Assembly (NCBI RefSeq): GCF_002233675.1 | Contig: NZ_NMUQ01000001.1 | Coordinates: forward strand, 65,021 to 129,020 | DNA length: 64,000 bases | Origin: Paenibacillus herberti | GTDB taxonomy: Bacteria; Bacillota; Bacilli; Paenibacillales; Paenibacillaceae | Reading direction: 5' to 3' | Shown: one piece after another, positions 42,446-50,440 of the stretch | Layout: every line of letters begins with the position of its first letter | Numbering within the stretch: the stretch's first letter is position 1 | The notes under the pieces: generated by a model | The model's input: the letters and a program-made list of their open reading frames with translations, nothing else | Databases searched by the model: none | What the model was told of the DNA's origin: nothing | Translations under genes and position numbers: made by a program

Positions 42446-42668
42446 AGCGTGGTCTCCTCTCCTATGTAGGGACGGGTGCTGCTCCTCTCAGTATAGCCCA
42501 GTGTGGATATGTTTTCCATAAAGGTGAGAGAATGTTCTGTATTTCGTCACCATTCCGTGCATGGGGTTACGCGCAGCCATGCTGGATCGAAAAGACATTG
42601 TTCCGTGGATTGGATATAATTATGTAATGAAGCGCAGGGCGCAGGAAAGGCGGAGAATCCCGACAGCT

Positions 42669-44018
42669 ATGCCACATGATTCTAACCCACCGGCATCGTT
42701 CGAGACGATGACCAAGCATGAACAGCTGATTCGGCATATCGAGGCGCTGGAGCCCGGCACACGTATTTCCGTGCGCGGCATCGCCCGTGACAAGGAAGTT
42801 AGCGAGGGCACAGCATACAAGGCGATTAAGGAAGCCGAGGAGCTTGGAATCGTCGCCACCAAAAAAAGAATTGGCACCGTACGGGTCCATAAATCCCGGC
42901 GTGTTTCTCTAGAAGGACTTACTTTCGGCGATGTCGCCGACATCGTGGAGGGACAGTTGCTCGGCGGAGCCGGGGGCCTTCAGCGGACGCTGCACAAGTT
43001 CGTCATCGGAGCGATGGAGCTTGATGCCATGCTTCGCTACATTAATGAAGACAGCCTGCTGATCGTCGGCAACCGCGAGGAGGCGCATCGCTTAGCATTG
43101 GAGCAGGGAGCCGGAGTGCTCATCACAGGCGGCTTTGATACGAGTCCGGCGGTTAAGCGGTTAGCGGACGCGAGAGGGCTGCCGATCATCGTGTCCCGAC
43201 ATGATACGTTTACGGTCGCATCGATGATTAATCGTGCGATGTACGACCGGCTCATCAAGCAGAAAATAGTGCTAATCGAAGACATTATGAGCTTCGGCCG
43301 CCCTGCCGACGTGCTGAAGCACGGGGATACGGCGGCGGATTTTCACCGATTGGCCGGACTTACGGGAAGCTTCCGTTTTCCGGTGCTTGATGACCGCGGC
43401 CGGGTGAGCGGCATGATGACGGCCAAGGACGCCGCGGGTTCCGAGCCGGATAACCCGGTTGAACGATTGATGACACGCCATCCCATCACGGCGGCGCCGA
43501 ACATAACGGTCACCTCCGCCGCTCATACGATGGCGGCGGAAGGCATCGACCTGCTGCCGGTCGTTGACCGGCATCGCCGGCTGCTTGGCGTCATCACTCG
43601 CCAAGAAGTACTGGAGGCGATGCGCATTACCGGCCGCCAGGGAGAATCAGGCGAGACGTTCGACGATCTGATCGTCGCTGGCTTCAAGCCTGCCGAAGGT
43701 GGAGCCGGCGGCTTCCGTTATAAGGGTGTCGCCGCTGCGCAAATGTCCGGTACGCCGGGAACTGTTTCGGAGGGCGTATTGTCGACGCTGATGCTTCAGG
43801 CAGCGAGGCGCATGGTACGCGAAAGCGGCCGCAGCGACCATATGATCGAGAGTATGACGACCTATTTTATACGTCCGGTTCCGATTGACGCGGAGCTCAC
43901 GCTTGAGCCAACCGTGCTGGAGCTAAGTCGCAAAACCGCCAAGCTGGAAATTCAGCTGTCCGACTCCGTTGGAGCCGCGGCTAAGGCAATTCTCTCTATG
44001 CAGCTTATGGACGGCTAA
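42669..44018 (+). CDS. ytoI: YtoI-like protein: HTH, DRTGG, CBS pair and hotdog thioesterase domain
   Basis: The protein has four parts. An N-terminal winged helix ('HIEALEPGTRISVRGIARDK', then 'VSEGTAYKAIKEAEELGIV') is followed by a DRTGG domain (about residues 80-180), a CBS pair ('VERLMTRHPITAAPNITVTS' and 'IDLLPVVDRHRRLLGVITRQ') and a hotdog fold ('DDLIVAGFKPAEG', 'TTYFIRPVPIDAELTLEPTV'). This order is that of Bacillus YtoI, a putative regulator sensing an adenylate ligand; its role is unknown. The start is uncertain: ATG 42669 is preceded by AAAGGCGGAG at a long distance; ATG 42708 aligns with the expected N-terminus (MTKHEQ). A TATAAT at about 42614 argues against earlier starts. It begins the ytoI-ytpI-ytrI-ytrH-dnaE neighbourhood. 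Confidence 0.88.
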   Translation: MPHDSNPPASFETMTKHEQLIRHIEALEPGTRISVRGIARDKEVSEGTAYKAIKEAEELGIVATKKRIGTVRVHKSRRVSLEGLTFGDVADIVEGQLLGGAGGLQRTLHKFVIGAMELDAMLRYINEDSLLIVGNREEAHRLALEQGAGVLITGGFDTSPAVKRLADARGLPIIVSRHDTFTVASMINRAMYDRLIKQKIVLIEDIMSFGRPADVLKHGDTAADFHRLAGLTGSFRFPVLDDRGRVSGMMTAKDAAGSEPDNPVERLMTRHPITAAPNITVTSAAHTMAAEGIDLLPVVDRHRRLLGVITRQEVLEAMRITGRQGESGETFDDLIVAGFKPAEGGAGGFRYKGVAAAQMSGTPGTVSEGVLSTLMLQAARRMVRESGRSDHMIESMTTYFIRPVPIDAELTLEPTVLELSRKTAKLEIQLSDSVGAAAKAILSMQLMDG

Positions 44019-44193
44019 TGGCTGCGGCATTTTTCAGTGAATGGACACATGCCGTAGCTCTTAAGAGTCATGTCCCTTCCATTTCATTGGGAGAGAATAA
44101 GGAAGAATGGTCACTGCGATACCTAATCAGACAAAGCTTATCCCGGCCAGAGGCTGGTCATTAGAGGGCGAATGAAGAAGGGAGGGACAGAGC

Positions 44194-45621
44194 ATTAAGG
44201 TCAAAAAGAAGTACTATCCTACCCTTACTCCGGCCTGGAAGCGCCGGCGTGAGATTGTTCTGCTAGCTTTGGCAATCGTAATAACTACGATGCTGGATGG
44301 GACAGCCTCCGGCAAGGCTGCTGATAACATGTCAGCGGCGGCGACGAGCAAAGGAACTGCGGCAACGGCTGCGGCAGGCTCCCTCCAAAAGCTTATCGAC
44401 GCTGCGCCCACCGGCTCTACAATTCAACTGCCAGCCGGCAGTTATGCACAGTCGATCGTCATCTCCAAGCCACTGAGGGTAGAAGCGCAGGACGTGACGC
44501 TGACCGGAAACGGCAGCGATGCACCAGTAGCTACAATTAAAGCGAAAGGCGCATCGCTGATCGGCCTGACGGCAGAGAAGGACACTCGAGGCAAGGCTCC
44601 GGCCGTCCTTGTGGCTGCGGATAATGTTGTGCTGGACGGGCTGAAAGTCCTATCACGTTCGCTCGGCATCCAGCTTCAGAGCTCGCAAGGCTCCACTATC
44701 CGGGGCTCGGTCGTCGAGCCTCCTGCCGATCTGCTCGGCCGCGCAGCGCGCGCTTCAGACAGCCGTAACGGTATCGACCTGTATCGGTCAAACGGCAACC
44801 TCATCGAGGACAACCGGGTGAGCAGCATGTTTGATGGGATTTATTTGGAAGGCAGCAATAACAACACGGTCCGCGGGAATCAGATCGACTACTCCCGTTA
44901 CGGCATCCACTTGATGTACACCAAGCGCAGCGTCGTTACCGATAACAGCGGTTCCTACAATGTGACCGGAATCATGGCGATGATGGTCAAAGGCTCCGAA
45001 CTGACCGGCAATGCATTCAGCCGCCAGAGCGGCAGTGTTAATTCGCAGGGCATGCTGTTTTATCAGGTGGAGAGCACGAGGGTAGAGGATAATGTGATGA
45101 ATGGCAACCGTGTCGGGATGTATATCGAACGATCCGAGGGCAATGAATGGATTAACAATGACATCTCGTATAACTTTGTCGGCATCCAGCTGCTGGATTC
45201 CAAGGACAACCGACTCAAGAACAATCGATTCGTATCCAATGTCATTGAGACTCAGGCGGATGGTAGCCGCGACAATGAGCTGCAAGGCAATTACTGGGAT
45301 GCCTTCGAAGGGCTCGATCCGAATGGCGACGGAAGCAGCGATTTGGCCTACTTAATGAATCCGTTTTTCCAGCGGTTGACCAAGGATAACTCGGCCTATC
45401 AAATCTTTTTCCAATCGCCGGGTATGAAATTCCTCGAGAGTCTGCTCGCTTCCGGGCAGCAGAACTGGTCGCGCGACAGCGCTCCGCTCATGGAGCCTCC
45501 TCTGGAGATTGGCAGCAAGTCTCAGCCTACTGAAACGCCGATGGCGGCAACGGCCGCCGCGGGAGTAGCGCTGCTCGCAGGAGCATTAATAATCATTTAT
45601 ACGGGGGTTAGAAGAAAATGA
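44194..45621 (+). CDS. nosD: NosD-like periplasmic/surface beta-helix protein with ATT start codon
   Basis: This 475-residue protein is a right-handed beta-helix of the NosD type, which in nitrous oxide reducers helps mature the copper site of NosZ. Repeats of the form 'NGNLIEDNRVSSMFDGIYLE', 'NNTVRGNQIDYSRYGIHL' and 'SEGNEWINNDISYNFVGIQL' cover residues 85-400. No ATG, GTG or good TTG lies between the in-frame TGA at 44173 and 44269; the ATT at 44194 has GGGAGGG 7 bases upstream and gives a perfect signal peptide (KKK, RRR, then a hydrophobic segment and TASGKAA). The TTG at 44269 would remove its basic part. The C-terminus has a membrane anchor with a RRK end. It overlaps nosL by 4 bp. Confidence 0.85.
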   Translation: MKVKKKYYPTLTPAWKRRREIVLLALAIVITTMLDGTASGKAADNMSAAATSKGTAATAAAGSLQKLIDAAPTGSTIQLPAGSYAQSIVISKPLRVEAQDVTLTGNGSDAPVATIKAKGASLIGLTAEKDTRGKAPAVLVAADNVVLDGLKVLSRSLGIQLQSSQGSTIRGSVVEPPADLLGRAARASDSRNGIDLYRSNGNLIEDNRVSSMFDGIYLEGSNNNTVRGNQIDYSRYGIHLMYTKRSVVTDNSGSYNVTGIMAMMVKGSELTGNAFSRQSGSVNSQGMLFYQVESTRVEDNVMNGNRVGMYIERSEGNEWINNDISYNFVGIQLLDSKDNRLKNNRFVSNVIETQADGSRDNELQGNYWDAFEGLDPNGDGSSDLAYLMNPFFQRLTKDNSAYQIFFQSPGMKFLESLLASGQQNWSRDSAPLMEPPLEIGSKSQPTETPMAATAAAGVALLAGALIIIYTGVRRK

Positions 45622-46229
45622 AAAAGAGAATGACAGCGATGCTGATGGTCGCTTTAACCATTATGTTAATAGCAGCCGGCTGCGGCAAAGCCAGCCATGA
45701 GCCGGTAGCGGTTGATGAATCAGTCGATAAATGCGCGATCTGTAATATGGCGGTCAGGGATGACGCTTATGCGGTACAGTTAACGACTAAAGGGGGCAAA
45801 ACCTTTAAATTCGATGATATTGGCTGCATGAATGATTGGAAGAGCAAAAATACCGATGCTGCTATAAGCGCAGAGTATGTCCGTGATTATAACGACAAGG
45901 CGTGGGTTGCCTACAACGATGCGACCTATGTGTACGATGCGGACTTCAAGTCGCCAATGGCTTACGGAGTGTACAGCTTCAAGGATAAAAAGGCTGCGGA
46001 GTCTTTCGTAGGTGAGCAGGGCAAGGGCAAGCTGATGACAGCCCAGGAGCTGGCTTCCCATAATTGGGCGCAGAACAAAGAGCAAATGAACATGGGCGAT
46101 TCCGGTCACGAAGATGGTATGGACATGGGAACGAATGAAGGAGCGGAAATGGACATGGGGGCCAATGAAGGCTCCGGCATGGACATGAGCGGAAATACGT
46201 CCCCTACGGACAATTCCGGCTCCCACTAA
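45618..46229 (+). CDS. nosL: NosL-type copper-binding lipoprotein with Met-rich C-terminus
   Basis: This 203-residue lipoprotein has a lipobox 'MLIAAGC' at residues 16-22. The NosL core follows: 'DKCAICNMAVRDDAYAVQ' with the C-x-x-C-x-M motif, 'KTFKFDDIGCMNDW' and 'SPMAYGVYSF'. NosL binds Cu(I) and delivers it to NosZ. Beyond the family core is a 50-residue tail with repeated MDMG, NMGDSGHE and GMDMS segments, rich in Met, His, Asp and Glu, very likely a further copper site. It overlaps nosD by four bases (ATGA) and is followed 3 bp later by nosY. The tail is unusual for NosL. Confidence 0.9.
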   Translation: MKKRMTAMLMVALTIMLIAAGCGKASHEPVAVDESVDKCAICNMAVRDDAYAVQLTTKGGKTFKFDDIGCMNDWKSKNTDAAISAEYVRDYNDKAWVAYNDATYVYDADFKSPMAYGVYSFKDKKAAESFVGEQGKGKLMTAQELASHNWAQNKEQMNMGDSGHEDGMDMGTNEGAEMDMGANEGSGMDMSGNTSPTDNSGSH

Positions 46230-46232
46230 ACG

Positions 46233-47051
46233 ATGAATATACTCCACATTGCGCGCAGAGAGATCAAGCTCGGCTTCCGCAATCCGTGGTCCTACTCTTT
46301 TCTCGCGCTGTTCACCGTATTCACACTGCTGCTTTTGATGATCGGCGCCCAGAGCTCAGGATCGGGATATACGAGCACAACCGGCTCCATGTTGAATTTG
46401 ATTCTATATCTACTGCCGCTAATGACGTTGCTTATCGGATCTTTCTCTTTGACAGCGGAAAAAGAAGAAGGAAGCTGGCAGCTCATTTCCACCTATTCGT
46501 TGCGGACGCTTTCCTTCATCGCCGGCAAATACGCCGGCCTGACCGTTGTACTGGCGACTATCGTCAGCTTCGCCTACGGCGTTAGCGGAGTGGCGGGGGC
46601 GGTAGTGGGAAGCGGCTTTGATCTCAAAACACTTGGTTTGTTCCTCGTGTTCTCGCTGCTGCTAGTTCTGCTCTATCTTGCCGTCGCGCTGCTAATCGGC
46701 ACCTTTGCGGCGAACCGTTGGCAGGCGCTGACTTACGCAGTCGCCTTCTGGTTTTTCACCGTAATCGGCTGGCCAGCGCTGCTAATTGCGGTACTTGGCT
46801 TCCTACCTTATTTGATGATCAAACCAGCCCTAGTCGCGCTGACGTTCCTCAATCCAGCGGAGCTCGTACGACTGTTCGTCGTCGTTAAGCTTGGTGGCGG
46901 CACCATATTGGGACCGGAGTATTATCAGTGGGTAATGGTCATGCAAAAATCGACTGGATCGTTGTTGTTTGCTGGCCTTTGCCTGCTGTGGATTGGTGTG
47001 GCTGGAGGAATCGCCGTATGGGCGTGGGAGAGGGGGAGATACCGTGCATAA
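46233..47051 (+). CDS. nosY: ABC transporter permease NosY
   Basis: This 272-residue permease has six hydrophobic segments. It opens with 'IARREIKLGFRNPWSYSFLA' and contains 'LYLLPLMTLLIGSFSLTAEK' and 'EEGSWQLISTYSLRT', the NosY/ABC-2 pattern, and 'LNPAELVRLFVVVKLGG' typical of NosY. With NosF it forms a membrane complex of the type that works with NosD on the outer face. It starts 3 bp after nosL and overlaps nosF by 8 bp. Confidence 0.9.
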   Translation: MNILHIARREIKLGFRNPWSYSFLALFTVFTLLLLMIGAQSSGSGYTSTTGSMLNLILYLLPLMTLLIGSFSLTAEKEEGSWQLISTYSLRTLSFIAGKYAGLTVVLATIVSFAYGVSGVAGAVVGSGFDLKTLGLFLVFSLLLVLLYLAVALLIGTFAANRWQALTYAVAFWFFTVIGWPALLIAVLGFLPYLMIKPALVALTFLNPAELVRLFVVVKLGGGTILGPEYYQWVMVMQKSTGSLLFAGLCLLWIGVAGGIAVWAWERGRYRA

Positions 47052-47787
47052 GCCAGTTCTGCTCGTTGAAGGCGTGGATAAAAGCATTAAAGGGCAGCAC
47101 ATCGTGCGGGACATCTCCCTCACGATGCAGCAAGGGAGCGTCCTCGCCCTTTGCGGCGGCAACGGTGCGGGTAAAAGCACGTTGCTGCGCATGGTCATGG
47201 GAATTCTACAGCCGACTTCCGGGATTATTCAGGTGGATGGCTTGAGCTGGAAAGAGAACCGCAATGCCTACGCCGATAAGCTTGGGTATATGCCGGATGA
47301 CTACGCCTTTGCTAAAGGGCTGACCGCTTGGGAAACGCTGCATTTTTGGGCTTCTCTGCGCGGTCTATCTCGCAGTCGGACGGAGGAGGCGCTTGAGGAA
47401 GTCGGCCTTGCGGAGGTGCGGAACAAAAACGTGACCGCTTTTTCCAAAGGGATGAGGCAGCGTCTGTTGTTTGCTCAAGCGATGCTGGCCAAGCCGCCTC
47501 TGCTCGTCCTTGACGAGCCGACCAACGGCCTTGATCCGTACTGGATGGACTCCTTCGTAGAGCTTGTGAACAAGCTTCGCCGTGAAGGACATTCCGTCAT
47601 TTACTCTACGCATCAGTTGCCAGTGGCTGAGGCATCCGCCGATTATGTCTTGTTCATGCAAGAAGGAGCAGCGGTGAGGCAGGGAACGGTAGCTTCGCTT
47701 CTAGAGCAGTACGGACCTGGAGGGCTTCATGCGGCTTTCACAGAAAGTCGTATGAAGCCTGGAAGCCGAGGGCAGGTAGAAGCTTGA
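47044..47787 (+). CDS. nosF: ABC transporter ATP-binding protein NosF
   Basis: This 247-residue ATPase begins with a GTG at 47044 (VHKPVLLVEGVDK) preceded by GAGAGGGGGAGA, inside the end of nosY. Walker A is 'GGNGAGKSTLLRMVMG', the signature is 'FSKGMRQRLLFAQAML', Walker B is 'PPLLVLDEPTNGLDPYWM' and the switch is 'IYSTHQLPVAE'. It is the energy-giving subunit of the NosF-NosY pair. Fusion to upstream codons in the same frame (from 46969) is not supported. The 68-bp repeats start about 35 bp after its stop. Confidence 0.92.
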   Translation: MHKPVLLVEGVDKSIKGQHIVRDISLTMQQGSVLALCGGNGAGKSTLLRMVMGILQPTSGIIQVDGLSWKENRNAYADKLGYMPDDYAFAKGLTAWETLHFWASLRGLSRSRTEEALEEVGLAEVRNKNVTAFSKGMRQRLLFAQAMLAKPPLLVLDEPTNGLDPYWMDSFVELVNKLRREGHSVIYSTHQLPVAEASADYVLFMQEGAAVRQGTVASLLEQYGPGGLHAAFTESRMKPGSRGQVEA

Positions 47788-47820
47788 GGAGCCGTCGAAG
47801 TGGTAGAAGGACGGCGCTGA

Positions 47821-48006
47821 AGCGGAATACTGGATTGGTGGGAGAGAGTGCTTGATGAGCCGTCATTTTGGTAGGCGGATGGCGATAAAGCAGGATGCTG
47901 GATTGGTGGGAGAGAGTGCTTGATGAGCCGTTATTCTGGTAGACGGATGGCGATAAAGCGGAATGCTGGATTGGTGGGAGAGAGTGCTTGATGAGCCGTC
48001 ATTTTG
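47821..48006 (+). repeat. 68-bp tandem repeats carrying copies of the tlpA translation start
   Basis: The segment TGGATTGGTGGGAGAGAGTG plus CTTGATGAGCCGTCATTTT recurs at 47831, 47899 and 47967 with a strict 68-bp step. The third copy is the true ribosome site and start codon (47991) of the TlpA-like gene. The two earlier copies each supply a GGGAGAGAG and an ATG. The array lies between nosF and the TlpA-like gene. Confidence 0.93.
47855..47991 (+). other. Two coupled 22-codon leader minicistrons ahead of the TlpA-like gene
   Basis: Each 68-bp repeat gives a small reading frame starting ATGAGCCGT: 47855-47923 (MSRHFGRRMAIKQD...) and 47923-47991 (MSRYSGRRMAIKRN...). Both are 22 codons and stop with TGA. 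Each stop overlaps the next ATG in TGATG, the last one being the TlpA-like start. They share their first residues with that protein. Ribosomes could pass from one to the next. Confidence 0.7.
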
Positions 48007-48581
48007 TATGGAGCAAGCGCCGACTGCTGGCTGTTGTTTCTGTGCTGCTGCTAGTTGCGGCGGGGCTCTCTGGGGTGTTGCTCGTCAAGCAGCAGTCGGA
48101 CAAGGAGAGGCCGGGTCGCATAGCGCAAGGAGCTCATGCACCAGAGATCGCGATTGCTGTACCTGGCTCCGGTGAGCGTATCCATCTGTCGGATTTGAAA
48201 GGCAAGACAGTACTCGTCCATTTTTGGGCAAGCTGGTGCGTCCCCTGCAAAAGAGAACTGCCGCTGATTGATGAAGCTGCGCGCCTCGTATTTAAAGGTG
48301 CTCATAAAGACGAGGCCGGTGGCGCATCTGGCGCCGGTAACGGGCAGGAGATTCTTGCCATCAATGTAGGTGAAAGCCGCGGCACGATTAGCGAGTTCAC
48401 TGGCGAAACCGGTATTTCCATGCCAATCGTGTCTGATGTAACCGGGCAGGCGGCTGAGGCATTCCGGGTACGAGCTTTGCCAGCCTCGTTCATCATTTCC
48501 CCGGACGGCCGCATTTCTCAAATTATTCAAGGTGAATTTACCAGCGTGGAGCAAATCCAGGCCGCTCTGGACGCGGGCTGA
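47991..48581 (+). CDS. TlpA/ResA-like membrane-anchored thiol-disulfide oxidoreductase
   Basis: This 196-residue protein has an N-terminal membrane anchor (about residues 11-32) and an extracytoplasmic thioredoxin domain. The redox motif is 'VHFWASWCVPCKRELPLID' (CVPC), with 'LPASFIISPDGRI' holding the cis-proline. ResA/TlpA proteins reduce disulfides on the outer face, for example in apocytochrome c or the CuA site of oxidases. It follows the nos genes in the same direction, so a role in preparing a copper site or its thiols is likely but not shown. The ATG at 47991 is in the last of three 68-bp repeats. A terminator follows at 48773. Confidence 0.9.
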   Translation: MSRHFVWSKRRLLAVVSVLLLVAAGLSGVLLVKQQSDKERPGRIAQGAHAPEIAIAVPGSGERIHLSDLKGKTVLVHFWASWCVPCKRELPLIDEAARLVFKGAHKDEAGGASGAGNGQEILAINVGESRGTISEFTGETGISMPIVSDVTGQAAEAFRVRALPASFIISPDGRISQIIQGEFTSVEQIQAALDAG

Positions 48582-48681
48582 AGGAGCTTCGCGCGGGGGA
48601 GCTCCGCTTGAGGTAGCCGGCAATTCGCCTGATGATTTTTCACCCGACGAGTTAGTGAAATAAGCCGAATATGGTTTATTT

Positions 48682-48774
48682 GACAGAACGTACGGACAGA
48701 ACGTACGTACGGACAGAACGTACGGACAGAACGTACGTACGGACAGAACGTACGGACAGAACGTACGGACAGAA
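48682..48774. repeat. GACAGAACGTACG tandem repeats (13 and 17 bp)
   Basis: Seven units of GACAGAA followed by CGTACG or CGTACGTACG lie head to tail, alternating 13, 17, 13, 17, 13, 13 bp and a partial one. Each contains the CGTACG palindrome. They precede the terminator directly. Confidence 0.9.
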
Positions 48775-48823
48775 AGAAGGTGTTCCTGAGTCCTTTTAAA
48801 GGGCTAGGGAACACCTTCTTTTT
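48773..48823. terminator. Rho-independent terminator after the TlpA-like gene
   Basis: AAAGAAGGTGTTCC and GGAACACCTTCTTTTT form the outer stem, with an inner AGTCC...GGGCT helix. It closes the nosDLYF-tlpA direction. Confidence 0.87.
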
Positions 48824-48869
48824 ATTCGCAGACTTATAGCGACTAGGCCAATACCCGCCGCCGCATAAA

Positions 48870-49869
48870 CAAGTAGCAAAAGTTACTTGAACGAGCCAAA
48901 ACCCACTGCGGCGGAGGAACCAAGTAACAAAAGCTACTTGAATGAGCCAAAACCCGCTGCGGCGGAGGAACCAAGTAACAAAAGCTACTTGAACGAGCCA
49001 ATACCCGTAGCAGCAGCAGAACCAAGTAACAAAAGTTACTTGAATGAGTCAAACCCCGCCGCGACGGCGGAACCAAGTAGCAAAAGCTACTTGAATGAGC
49101 CAAAACCCACTGCGGCGGAGGAACCAAGTAACAAAAGTTACTTGAATGAGCCGAAACTCCGACGCGACGGCGGAACCAAGTAGCAAAAGTTACTTGAAAG
49201 AGCTGAACCTCGTCGCAGAAGCAGAACCAAGTAGCAAAAGTTACTTGAACGAGCCGAACCTCGTCGCAGAAGCAGAACCAAGTAGCAAAAGCTACTTGAA
49301 TGAGCCAAAACCCGCTGCGGCGGCGGAAGCAAGTAGCAAAAGTTACTTGAACGAGCTGAACCTCGCCCGCTGCGGCGGCGGAAGCAAGTAGCAAAAGTTA
49401 CTTGAACGAGCTGAACCTCGCCCGCCGCGGTGGCGGAAGCAAGTAGCAAAAGTTACTTGAATGAGCTGAACCTCGTCGCAGCAGCAGAAGCAAGTAGCAA
49501 AAGTTACTTGAACGAGCCAAAACCCGCTGCGGCGGAAGGAGCAAGTAACAAAAGTTACTTGAAAGAGCCGGACCCCGTCGCAGCAGCAGAAGCAAGTAAC
49601 AAAAGTTACTTGAATGAGCTAAAACCCGCTGCGGCGGAAGGAGCAAGTAGCAAAAGTTACTTGAATGAGCCGAAACTCCGACGCAACGGCGGAACCAAGT
49701 AACAAAAGTTACTTGAACGAGCCGGACCCCGTCGCAGCAGCAGAAGCAAGTAGCAAAAGTTACTTGAATGAGCTAAAACCCGCTGCGGCGGAAGGAGCAA
49801 GTAGCAAAAGTTACTTGAAAGAGCTGAACCTCGTCGCAGAAGCAGAACCAAGTAGCAAAAGTTACTTGG
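48870..49869. repeat. Hairpin repeat array 1: 20 units of about 51 bp
   Basis: Twenty copies of CAAGTARC-AAAA-GYTACTTG occur from 48870 to 49869. The step is 51 bp except for 52, 55, 55 and 52 bp at four places. Each copy folds into an 8-bp hairpin; stem variants include GTAGC/GCTAC, GTAAC/GTTAC and the wobble GTAGC/GTTAC, with some A-C mismatches. The 29-31 bp between copies are themselves similar (GAGCC-AAAACCCGCTGCGGCGG type). Frames across the array are open in several directions (SKSYLNEPKPAAAEE) but are broken by the odd-length steps. It fills the gap between the terminator and the lipoprotein gene. Confidence 0.95.
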
Positions 49870-49945
49870 ATTCGCCATGGCATTGCCCGTCCGCAGCTAC
49901 CCGCCTGGGCAATCGCCACAGCGATAGGCCTCGGCCAAGCCGCCC

Positions 49946-50431
49946 TTAGTGATGCGGAGCGGCTGGAGCTGCAGGTGCGGCGTCACTTTGCTTCTCCAGC
50001 TCGGCCAAATGTTCAATCGCATTCGCGCCTATGGCGAAGCGCTTGGACGGCATAATTTCATATTCTGAGGAGACGCCGCTGAACTTCACTCGATACACGC
50101 CTTCGGTGCTAGCCGGCTGTGTGACGGTGTAAGTACCGGGAGCTGTCAACTTAGCTTCGGCGCTCACTGCAGGGGAGGAGCCATCCTCCGGCCAAAACTG
50201 AAAGTTAGTTTTATAAAACTCGTCGTAAGGCTTGCCGTTTTCCTCTACGAGGATTGTGAAGCGGCTTGCTTCGCCGGGTTTAAGCTTATCCGGAATTTGC
50301 AGGTCTACGGTCAAATGCGGAATCATACCTTTGTCATCTTGGCCCGACGTGTTGGCCTGGCAGCCCCCAAGCAACAGGGAGGCGGACGCCAGTAGAGAAA
50401 TTCCGGCCAGTGTCATTTTTTTCTTCATCAT
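49946..50431 (-). CDS. FixH/YtkA-like lipoprotein
   Basis: This 161-residue secreted lipoprotein has a signal peptide with the lipobox 'ASLLLGGC' at about residues 17-24. The mature part is one Ig-like beta domain: 'HLTVDLQIPDKLKPGEASRF', 'ILVEENGKPYDEFY', 'FQFWPEDG', 'LTAPGTYTVTQPA', 'GVYRVKFS'. This is the pattern of YtkA/FixH-type domains found with copper and oxidase assembly genes. The C-terminus is Ala/Pro-rich and ends HH. It is 9 bp downstream of the PepSY protein gene and likely cotranscribed. The substrate is unknown; a metal link is inferred from context. Confidence 0.8.
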   Translation of the reverse strand: MMKKKMTLAGISLLASASLLLGGCQANTSGQDDKGMIPHLTVDLQIPDKLKPGEASRFTILVEENGKPYDEFYKTNFQFWPEDGSSPAVSAEAKLTAPGTYTVTQPASTEGVYRVKFSGVSSEYEIMPSKRFAIGANAIEHLAELEKQSDAAPAAPAAPHH

Positions 50432-50440
50432 GAGTACCTC

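Noticed and set aside
48870-49869. CRISPR-like array of 20-bp palindromic repeats with about 30-bp spacers
   Set aside because: The spacers are similar to each other and of fixed length, the same unit forms a second array at 57325, and no cas genes are present.
48887-49949. ORFs across the first hairpin array, both strands, with 17-residue repeats
   Set aside because: They lack ribosome sites and are broken by 52- and 55-bp steps; the openness follows from a 51-bp period.
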